The translations under genes and the position numbers were made by a program. From the NCBI GenBank assembly GCA_026990035.1, contig JALSIM010000032.1:62001-126000 (forward strand): a DNA stretch of 64,000 bases, in the 5' to 3' direction. How positions within the stretch are numbered: the first letter of the stretch is position 1; the number at the start of each line of letters is the position of its first letter. The notes under the pieces are model-generated. The model did no database searches, was not told the origin of the DNA, and was given only the letters and a program-made list of their open reading frames with translations. The DNA is from Alphaproteobacteria bacterium (lineage in GTDB: Bacteria; Pseudomonadota; Alphaproteobacteria; Geminicoccales; Geminicoccaceae). Of the stretch, positions 57,817 to 64,000 are shown in pieces.

Positions 57817-58533
57817 ATGCGCATCTGGCTGCCCATTGTCGCAGTCTTCGCGATTCTGCTCGATGCGGCGCCGCTCCGCGCGGCGGCGCTCTCGGTGGCG
57901 CCCACCCGCCTGAACCTCGGGACCACGGCGACGACCGACGCGGTCACGGTGCGGAACGACGGCGACCAGCCGGTCCTGGTGCAGGTCGAGACCTTCCGCT
58001 GGACGGGGCCGCTCGGCCGTGAGGGGCTCGAGGCGACCCGCGATCTCCTCGCCGTTCCTTCCGTGTTCCGGATCGGTCCCGGGCAGCGACAGGTGATCCG
58101 GGTCGCTCTCCGCGAGCCCTTCACCGGTGCGGTGGAGAAAGCCTACCGGCTGCTGATCGCCGAGGTGCCCGAAGAGATCGGGGATCGGGGCGGCGGGATC
58201 CGTTTCACGCTCCGTCTCAGCCTTCCGGTGTTCGTCACTCCCGCCGGAGCGGCACCCCGTCCCGAGTGGCGGCTGGAGCGCGATGCCGGGGGATGGAAGC
58301 TCGTACTTCGCAACGCCGGCAATGCGCACATCCGCATCCGCAACCTGCGACTGCGACCCGAAAACGGCGATCGGGTGATCGAGCCGGCCGAGCCGGCCGC
58401 CTACGTTCTGGCCGGTGCAGAACACGAATGGCGGCTGCCGGCGGGGGCGATGCGCAGGGCCAGCCGGTTCATCCTGGAGGCCGACAGCCAAGGTGGCCCG
58501 ATATCGGTTCCGCTTGCCGCGAAAGGGAGTTGA
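57817..58533 (+). CDS. Periplasmic pilus chaperone (CsuC-like)
   Basis: 238 residues. A signal peptide (AVFAILLDAAPLRAAAL) leads to the two-domain immunoglobulin-like PapD fold. Recognisable parts are LSVAPTRLNLG, the region VTVRNDGDQPVLVQVETF, the F1-G1 strand area GPGQRQVIRVALREPF with the Arg that anchors the subunit C-terminus, and YRLLIAEVPEE. It folds pilin subunits and delivers them to the usher. Three bases separate it from the pilin gene, and it overlaps the usher gene. Confidence 0.92.
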   Translation: MRIWLPIVAVFAILLDAAPLRAAALSVAPTRLNLGTTATTDAVTVRNDGDQPVLVQVETFRWTGPLGREGLEATRDLLAVPSVFRIGPGQRQVIRVALREPFTGAVEKAYRLLIAEVPEEIGDRGGGIRFTLRLSLPVFVTPAGAAPRPEWRLERDAGGWKLVLRNAGNAHIRIRNLRLRPENGDRVIEPAEPAAYVLAGAEHEWRLPAGAMRRASRFILEADSQGGPISVPLAAKGS

Positions 58534-61150
58534 GCTCGGTTTCGTCGCGACGGTCGTCCTCCTCGCCGCCATCCTTCGGGCCGCCGGTGGCTGGGATGCG
58601 GTGGTCGGACGGGCGAAGCCGCCGGCCGACGGGGACCGATCGCCGTCCGTGGCGCGGATCGCCACTTCGTCGGTGGCGCCGGTATTCGCGATGCCGCCAC
58701 CTCTGCCGGCGGAAGCCGGACCCCGGTCCCGGGCGCGGTCACCTCTGCCACTCCGCCTCCGAGCCGCCGGTCTCGACGACCTGCCGCCCGTGCAGCCCGC
58801 GAGCTCGCGGGCGACCGGCCCGGCACCGGCATTCCCCTCCGAGGCGCGCGCGAGCGGGGTACCGGAGCCGGCGGCGGGTCCCATGCCGCGTCGCGATCCC
58901 CTGGACCTGCCGCTGCGCGAGGAGGAGCGCTGGCGCGAGTGGCTGCTGAGTGTCGAGCTCAACGGCGCCGTCGTCAGCGAAGGCGCCTACGTCATCGAGG
59001 AGCCGGAAAGTGGTCGGCTGGCGGTGCCGGTGGAGGAGCTGCGGCGCTGGCGGCTTCGGATCGACCGCGACCGCATTCTGACCTTCCAGGGGATGCCCTT
59101 CTATCCGCTCGATGCCGTTCCGGGCGCGGAGTTCGCCTTCGACCGGGCGGACCTGCGGATGGAGCTCCGGGTGCCCGCCGAGGTCTTCGAGCCTTATGCC
59201 CTCGGCCCGACGGAGCCACCGCGGCCGGTACCCCGGACCGGCTTCGGGGGCTTCCTGGACTACGATTTCCTGTACACGTTCGGCGGCGGGCTCGACGAGC
59301 GGCTCGACGGTCTGACCGAACTGGGGCTGTTCGGTGATCTCGGTGTGCTGCTGACCAGCCTCCGCTTCGACGATCTGCTCGAAGGCGCCGGTGTCACCCG
59401 GCTGGAGACGAGCTTCCTCCGTGACATGCCGGAGGAGAGAAAGAGCCTGCGGCTCGGCGACAGCCTCACCGGCGGCGGGTCACTGGCACGACCGGTGCGC
59501 TTCGCCGGCATCCAGTACGCGACCAACTTCGCCACCGATCCCGCCTTCGTCACCTTTCCGCTGCCGTCCATCGGTGGGCTCGCGGAGCAACCGTCGGTGG
59601 TCGAGGTGCTGGTCGACAACGTGCGCCGTGCTGGGGGCGAGGTTCCCGCCGGCCCGTTCAGCATTCCCAACGTGCCGGTGGTCACCGGGGCGGGCGAGAT
59701 CCAGCTCAGGGTGACCGACCTGCTCGGACGCGAGAAGCTGGTCACCCAGAGCTATTACGTCTCCTCGCGCCTGCTCAAGGCCGGCCTGCACGATTTTTCC
59801 TACGAGGCCGGCCTGCGTCGGGAGAACTTCGGCGAGAAGAGCTTCGACTACGGCGACCCCATCGCCGCCGTCACCCACCGCTACGGCTTCTCCGACCTCT
59901 TCACCGGCGAAGCTCATCTCGAGCTGGAGGCGGAGCGGCAAAGCCTCGCCCTCGGCGGGACCTTCCGCATCGGCCTGCTCGGGACCGTCACCGCCGGTGC
60001 GGGGGTGAGCCGCGACGGGGAAGGCAGCGGTGTTCTGGGGCAGTTCGCCTACGAGTATTTCGGTCGCGGCTTCAGCCTCGGCGCCCGGACGCGATACACC
60101 GACAGCGATTTCCGCCAGTTCGGCGATCGGGGTGGCACGCGCCGCACCGACCAGCTCGCACTCGGCCTGCGGCTCGGCGAATTCGGCCATCTCGGTCTGC
60201 TTCTCGTCAATCAGGAGCTGATCGGCGCCGAGGACGTGCTCACCGTCACCAGCAACTACTCCCTGCGCCTCGGCCCCGGATCCCTGATCGTGAACGCGGC
60301 GCGGCTGTTCGAGCCGGAGGAGGAGCTGGCGGTCACGGTGTCCTATTCGCTGCCGCTTTCCGGCAACCGCAGCGCCGCGGCGCGACTGGAGATGGCCGAG
60401 AACCGCACCCGCGCTCGCGCCCAGTTCCGCCGGAGCCGCGGAGCGACCGACCTCGGTCTCGACTACCGCATCGCCGCCGAACTCGGCGAGGAGCCGCGCT
60501 ATCTCGACGCCCGGGGCGGCTATCGGGGACGGTTCGGGACGGTGACCGGCGAGTTCGAGCTTGACGAGGGAGAAGTCGGCGGCAGGCTCGGCGTCACCGG
60601 TTCGGTCGCGGTGCTCGACGGTCGGGTGGCCTTCACCCGCCGCATCGGTCGCGCCTTCGGGCTCGTCGAACTGCCCGGATTCGCCGGTGTGCGCATCTAT
60701 CTCGACAACCGGGAGGTGGGGCGGACGGACGCGCGCGGCGTGCTGCTGATTCCCGGCCTGCGCCCCTACGAGGTCAACCGCCTGCGGGTCGAGCTCGACG
60801 ACCTGCCCCTCGGCGCCGTCGTCACCCGAGGCGAAGTCGAATCCGTGCCCTTCGACCGGGCCGGCGTCCGCATTCCGTTCGAGGTGCGGCTCCAGGCGCG
60901 GGCGCTCGCCCGGCTGCTGGACCCGCGCGGGGAACCGCTGCCCGCCGGTCTCGAGCTCGCCGATCGCGAGGGACGGATCACGGCCCTCGTCGGCCGCGAC
61001 GGGCTGACGGAGATCGCCGGCGTTCCAGTGGCGGAGCGGGAGCCGATCTACGGTCGGAGCGGGGAGATTCTGTACCGCTGTACCGTGCCGCGCTACGATG
61101 CGACGGACATTCTGGCCGATCTCGGAGATCTGGGATGCGTGCGCGACTGA
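58493..61150 (+). CDS. Fimbrial outer-membrane usher protein (CsuD-like)
   Basis: About 885 residues from GTG 58493; a TTG start about 20 bases later is an alternative. An N-terminal hydrophobic stretch (LGFVATVVLLAAILRAAGGW) is followed by a Pro/Ala-rich linker of about 100 residues, unusual for ushers. The usher then shows the N-terminal domain, the beta-barrel (GGFLDYDFLYTFGG, EVPAGPFSIPNVPVVTGAGE, LVTQSYYVSSRLLKAGLHDF) and C-terminal plug-type Ig domains (GRSGEILYRCTVP). It exports and polymerises the SCPU pilins. It overlaps the chaperone by 41 bases and the second pilin by 16 bases. Confidence 0.9.
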   Translation: MARYRFRLPRKGVELGFVATVVLLAAILRAAGGWDAVVGRAKPPADGDRSPSVARIATSSVAPVFAMPPPLPAEAGPRSRARSPLPLRLRAAGLDDLPPVQPASSRATGPAPAFPSEARASGVPEPAAGPMPRRDPLDLPLREEERWREWLLSVELNGAVVSEGAYVIEEPESGRLAVPVEELRRWRLRIDRDRILTFQGMPFYPLDAVPGAEFAFDRADLRMELRVPAEVFEPYALGPTEPPRPVPRTGFGGFLDYDFLYTFGGGLDERLDGLTELGLFGDLGVLLTSLRFDDLLEGAGVTRLETSFLRDMPEERKSLRLGDSLTGGGSLARPVRFAGIQYATNFATDPAFVTFPLPSIGGLAEQPSVVEVLVDNVRRAGGEVPAGPFSIPNVPVVTGAGEIQLRVTDLLGREKLVTQSYYVSSRLLKAGLHDFSYEAGLRRENFGEKSFDYGDPIAAVTHRYGFSDLFTGEAHLELEAERQSLALGGTFRIGLLGTVTAGAGVSRDGEGSGVLGQFAYEYFGRGFSLGARTRYTDSDFRQFGDRGGTRRTDQLALGLRLGEFGHLGLLLVNQELIGAEDVLTVTSNYSLRLGPGSLIVNAARLFEPEEELAVTVSYSLPLSGNRSAAARLEMAENRTRARAQFRRSRGATDLGLDYRIAAELGEEPRYLDARGGYRGRFGTVTGEFELDEGEVGGRLGVTGSVAVLDGRVAFTRRIGRAFGLVELPGFAGVRIYLDNREVGRTDARGVLLIPGLRPYEVNRLRVELDDLPLGAVVTRGEVESVPFDRAGVRIPFEVRLQARALARLLDPRGEPLPAGLELADREGRITALVGRDGLTEIAGVPVAEREPIYGRSGEILYRCTVPRYDATDILADLGDLGCVRD

Positions 61151-61569
61151 ACCCGGGGCTCCTGATCCCGGCCTGGCTCGCGGTGGCCCTGCCTGCACAG
61201 GCCGCCTGCGTCGTCGATGCCCGGCCCGTCACCTTCGGGGTGGTGGACGTCTCCCGGGTCACCTTCTCCACCGGTCGGATCGAGATTCTCTGCGAGGAGG
61301 CGGTGACGGTGGCCATTGCCCTTTCGAGCACCGCCGGCGGCCAGCGGAGGATGATCGGTCCCGGTGACCGGGGACTCGTCTACGAGCTCTACACCGATGC
61401 GACCTACCGGCAGGTCTGGGGAGACGGCCGAGGCCGAGGCGTTCCCGTCCAGGCTGCCGTCGCCGCCGGCGAGCGCCGGCGTCTGACCGTCTACGGCGTC
61501 GTCCCGGCGCAGCCGGGTGTGCCTGCGGGACGGTATGCGGCCCAGCTCGTCATCTCCATAACATTCTGA
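61135..61569 (+). CDS. Spore coat U domain tip protein (CsuE-like)
   Basis: 144 residues with signal peptide (AWLAVALPAQAA). The SCPU domain starts with CVVDARPVTFGVVDV, has the core YELYTDATYRQVWGDGRG and ends in AAQLVISITF. Conserved cysteines (positions equivalent to those in the first pilin) suggest a disulfide. Located after the usher and overlapping it, it is expected to be the distal adhesin subunit, as CsuE is in Acinetobacter. The operon lacks the extra CsuA and CsuB genes seen there. Confidence 0.88.
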   Translation: MRARLNPGLLIPAWLAVALPAQAACVVDARPVTFGVVDVSRVTFSTGRIEILCEEAVTVAIALSSTAGGQRRMIGPGDRGLVYELYTDATYRQVWGDGRGRGVPVQAAVAAGERRRLTVYGVVPAQPGVPAGRYAAQLVISITF

Positions 61570-61695
61570 GACGCAAAGATAATATCGGGTTTCCCGCGGA
61601 TCGCGGTTAACCGCGCATAACTTCCGATAGTGGAAGATGCTGTACTGTTCCCTTCGACGACCGAACGGGATACGGTCGACGTAGGGAGAAAAACG

Positions 61696-61995
61696 ATGTC
61701 TCAGTCGGGCAAGTCCGCGCGGCGGCGGCTCGCCGCCGTCTCCTGCGCCTTCGCATGGATCATGGTCGCCGGCACGGTCGCCGCCGTCGCCGGCAGTACG
61801 AGCGCCACCCTTTCGGTACGGGTCGTGGTGGTCTCACCCTGCGACCCCTCGACCGGGGCCTGCGAGCCTTCCGGCACCTCGGCGTCACTCGCCGCGCCGG
61901 GCGCGGATCCGGCTGGACAGGCGGCGGATGCGGCGCCGATCCGGATCCGGCAGGAGACCGTGGAGGGGCGCAACTACCGGACCATCGTCTACTGA
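61696..61995 (+). CDS. Small secreted protein, possible truncated SCPU paralogue
   Basis: 99 residues. A basic start and a hydrophobic signal sequence (FAWIMVAGTVAAVAG) are followed by GSTSATLSVRVVVVSPC. This segment mirrors the first strand of the upstream pilin (TAVLTVTATVLSSC). After this the SCPU pattern is lost and a low-complexity Ala/Gly/Pro region follows, ending in GRNYRTIVY. It may be a decayed pilin, an assembly stub that donates a strand, or an unrelated secreted protein. Its own leader with TTAACC at about 61608 lies upstream. Confidence 0.55.
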   Translation: MSQSGKSARRRLAAVSCAFAWIMVAGTVAAVAGSTSATLSVRVVVVSPCDPSTGACEPSGTSASLAAPGADPAGQAADAAPIRIRQETVEGRNYRTIVY

Positions 61996-62077
61996 AAGGC
62001 GGCCCGCGGTTGGGGGCTTCAGTGCCAACGGTTTCGTTGGTACCATGACCGCGGATCGAGGAAACGGTGGTTGCGCC

Positions 62078-63073
62078 ATGCTGCTCGCACGACGAAGCTT
62101 CGCCGGAGCTCTCGGGCTTCTTCCGTTGGCACTCGTCGCCGGTCCGGCACTGCCGGCCGCTGCCCACGGCGAGTTCGAGGAATGGTTGCGGAAGCTGCGG
62201 GCCGAGGCGCGGGCGGCGGGGATCCGCGACAGCACGCTGGACCGGGCACTGGCGGGACTGGAGCCCTTGCCGCGGGTCGTCGAGCTCGACCGGCGGCAGC
62301 CGGAAGGACGCCTGACCTTCGCCGAATACCGCCGGCGGGTGGTCAGCCGCGATCGGATCCGGCGCGGTCGCGAGCTGCGCGCCCGCCATCGCCGGATTCT
62401 GGCCGCCACGGCGCGCCGGTACGGGGTCGCCGATCGGATTCTCGTCGCGCTCTGGGGGATCGAGTCGAGCTTCGGCGGCTTCAAGGGACGCTTCAACGTC
62501 GTCGCCGCTCTCGCCACCCTCGCCTTCGACGGGCGTCGCGCGGCCTTCTTTCGCAAGGAGCTGCTGGCGGCGCTGCGGATTCTCGACGAAGGCCATGTTC
62601 GGGTCGAGCAGATGTACGGTTCCTGGGCCGGGGCCATGGGGCAGCCGCAGTTCATGCCGACCACCTTCCTCGCCCACGCCGTGGACGCCGACGGCGACGG
62701 GCGCCGTGACATCTGGAACAGCCTGCCCGACGTCTTCGCTTCCATGGCCAACTATCTCCGCCGTTCGGGTTGGGATCGTCGCTATCGCTGGGGACGGGAA
62801 GTGCGGCTGACCCGGGCGGTGGACGGGGAGCGGATCGGCCTCCGTCACCGGGCGGCGCTGGCGACCTGGGCCCGGCGGGGTGTCCGCCGCGCCGATGGCG
62901 GAGCGTTGCCGCAGGTGGCCATCGACGCCTCGCTGCTGTTGCCGGACGGTCCCGGCGGACCGGCCTTTCTCGTCTACGACAATTACCGGGTCTTGCTGCG
63001 CTGGAACCGCTCGCATTATTTCGCCCTCTCGGTGGGGCTCCTGTCCGACGCCATCCTCGCACGATCGGCGTGA
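62078..63073 (+). CDS. Lytic murein transglycosylase (MltB family)
   Basis: 331 residues. A twin-Arg-like start (MLLARRSFAGALG) and signal peptide precede the SLT_2 domain. The catalytic Glu lies in LVALWGIESSFGGFKGRFN. Other conserved parts are YGSWAGAMGQPQFMPTTFL, DADGDGRRDIWNSLPDVFAS and NYLRRSGWDRRYRWGREV. It cleaves glycan strands with formation of 1,6-anhydro ends in the periplasm. It is followed by RlpA, another glycan-acting protein, after 17 bases. Confidence 0.94.
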   Translation: MLLARRSFAGALGLLPLALVAGPALPAAAHGEFEEWLRKLRAEARAAGIRDSTLDRALAGLEPLPRVVELDRRQPEGRLTFAEYRRRVVSRDRIRRGRELRARHRRILAATARRYGVADRILVALWGIESSFGGFKGRFNVVAALATLAFDGRRAAFFRKELLAALRILDEGHVRVEQMYGSWAGAMGQPQFMPTTFLAHAVDADGDGRRDIWNSLPDVFASMANYLRRSGWDRRYRWGREVRLTRAVDGERIGLRHRAALATWARRGVRRADGGALPQVAIDASLLLPDGPGGPAFLVYDNYRVLLRWNRSHYFALSVGLLSDAILARSA

Positions 63074-63090
63074 GACCCCCGGAGGCGCGG

Positions 63091-63981
63091 ATGCGAGCGC
63101 AGAAGGTCGCGGATCGTCCGAGCGCCCGTCTGCTCGGGACGTTCGTCCTGCTCCTGTTCCTCGGTGCCTGCAGTCTCGGTGGCAGACCCGCGGATGCACC
63201 GCTGCCGCGGACCGAGGGGGTCTACAAGCTCGGTGATCCCTACGTGATCAACGGCCGCTGGTACCGCCCGCGCTTCGATCCCGCCTACGAGGCCGTCGGC
63301 ATCGCATCCTGGTACGGCGACCCGTTCCACGGCCGACGTACCGCCAACGGCGAGATCTTCGACAAGAACCGTCTGACCGCCGCGCATCCCACCCTGCCGC
63401 TGCCCAGTCTGGTCGAAGTGACCAATCTCGAGACCGGCCGTCGCCTCGTCGTCCGGGTCAACGACCGCGGGCCGTTCGTCGGTGGGCGGCTGATCGATCT
63501 CTCGGAGGCCGCGGCGCGCGAGCTCGGCTTCCGCGAACAGGGCCTCGCCAGGGTCCGGGTGCGTTTTCTGCGGCTCGCCGAGGATGCACGGGGCCGGCCG
63601 CCACGGCCGCAGCCGGCGCGTCCGCGGGATCCGCGGTCGGCGCCGCCGACGGCCGTCGCCGGGGAAACCGGACCCCAAGAGGTGCGCCGCTGCGACGAGG
63701 CGGCCACGGCCTTCTACGTGCAACTCGGGGCCTTCCGCCAGATGGCGCGGGCCCGCGAGGTGGCCCGTCGGCTGCGCGGTCTCGCTCCGATCCGCTTCGA
63801 GAGTGCGACCCGCGGCGACCGGCTCCTGGCGCGGGTCGTGCTCGGTCCGATCGCCTCCGAGCCGGTGGCCCGCTCGATACTCGACCGGGTGCGCAGGATG
63901 GGGTATCCGGAGGCGTTCGTGAGCGCCCGGGGCAGGGGCGCCGTCCCCTGCCTCGCCGGTGGTCTCTCCACTTTCGGATAG
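63091..63981 (+). CDS. rlpA: RlpA septal-ring lytic transglycosylase lipoprotein
   Basis: 296 residues. The lipobox is LFLGACS, with lipidation at Cys27. The double-psi beta-barrel domain has the GIASWYGDPFHGRRTANGE and RVNDRGPFVGGRLIDLS signatures with the catalytic Asp. The C-terminal SPOR domain (YVQLGAFRQMARAREVARRL) binds denuded septal glycan. RlpA acts at the division septum with other lytic enzymes. GGAGG lies upstream of the ATG. The linker between the domains is Pro/Arg-rich. Confidence 0.93.
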   Translation: MRAQKVADRPSARLLGTFVLLLFLGACSLGGRPADAPLPRTEGVYKLGDPYVINGRWYRPRFDPAYEAVGIASWYGDPFHGRRTANGEIFDKNRLTAAHPTLPLPSLVEVTNLETGRRLVVRVNDRGPFVGGRLIDLSEAAARELGFREQGLARVRVRFLRLAEDARGRPPRPQPARPRDPRSAPPTAVAGETGPQEVRRCDEAATAFYVQLGAFRQMARAREVARRLRGLAPIRFESATRGDRLLARVVLGPIASEPVARSILDRVRRMGYPEAFVSARGRGAVPCLAGGLSTFG

Positions 63982-63982
63982 G

Positions 63983-64000
63983 ATGGCCATGTTGGTGATC
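63983..64000 (+). CDS. Start of a further gene, cut by the window edge
   Basis: An ATG at 63983, or at 63989, follows the rlpA stop by one base and is open to the edge. Only six codons are seen. In many alphaproteobacteria rlpA is followed by a D-alanyl-D-alanine carboxypeptidase gene, which would fit, but nothing here shows it. Confidence 0.35.

Noticed and set aside
61605-61624. CtrA-like sequence TTAACCGCGCATAAC before the small secreted protein
   Set aside because: The spacing is one base short and the second half reads ATAAC, so it does not meet TTAA-N7-TTAAC.
1-64000. Mobile elements, CRISPR arrays, rRNA or tRNA genes
   Set aside because: No transposase or integrase motifs, no regularly spaced repeats and no tRNA-like cloverleaf or rRNA sequence were recognised on either strand by reading.

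Overview
The window is high-GC DNA (about 70% by eye), densely coding on both strands, with no insertion sequences, phage blocks, CRISPR arrays, rRNA or tRNA genes that I could see. Several independent signals point to an alphaproteobacterium, probably one of the Rhodospirillales-like orders. There are two perfect CtrA boxes (TTAA-N7-TTAAC), two LexA boxes of the alphaproteobacterial type (GAAC-N7-GAAC), a SAM-II riboswitch before metZ, the gene order amiC-mrcA-prfB divergent from rne, an imuA-imuB-dnaE2 mutasome, and a FhlB-like/FliO/FliP flagellar cluster.

Layout. 1-3.6 kb: the end of a flippase-like membrane protein, a lone molybdopterin-binding dehydrogenase subunit and a rhomboid protease. 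3.6-9.7 kb: a diffusible signal factor (DSF) locus. An RpfF-type synthase is read rightward from an AT-rich promoter with a CtrA box. It converges on a leftward operon holding a REC-PAS-GGDEF-EAL response regulator and an RpfC-type sensor kinase. 10-12.4 kb: a MotAB/ZorAB-like ion-motor pair. 12.4-14.3 kb: a NUDIX hydrolase and two XRE-type repressors. 14.3-18.9 kb: a penicillin acylase, a MaoC/HTD2-like hydratase and riboswitch-controlled metZ. 19-24.8 kb: a tiny membrane protein and the SOS mutasome. 24.8-28.9 kb: pcm, dksA, moeB and the flagellar genes. 28.9-38 kb: an sn-glycerol-1-phosphate dehydrogenase, prfB with programmed frameshift, mrcA, amiC and rne.

38-47.3 kb: an aminotransferase, a BepA-like protease, an SPW protein, an O-methyltransferase, bcp, glnE, tyrS and an alpha/beta-fold protein. 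47.4-51.3 kb: cysE, a cysteine desulfurase, an A-type Fe-S carrier, a ferredoxin and mnmA, a sulfur-trafficking operon that leads from serine acetylation to tRNA thiolation. 51.5-54.4 kb: speD, speE and an MlrC-type peptidase. 54.5-57.2 kb: two unknown small proteins and a soluble hybrid kinase. 57.3-62 kb: a compact spore-coat-U chaperone-usher locus with a stub paralogue. 62-64 kb: an MltB-like lytic transglycosylase and RlpA.

The most interesting system is the DSF locus. Its convergent layout matches Xanthomonas rpfF versus rpfGHC, but the RpfG position holds an EAL protein with a damaged GGDEF motif instead of an HD-GYP protein. The synthase promoter appears wired to the CtrA cell-cycle regulator, as is the flagellar cluster at 27 kb. 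Together these suggest coupling of cell-cycle state, cell-cell signalling and c-di-GMP turnover. This is inferred from sequence only.
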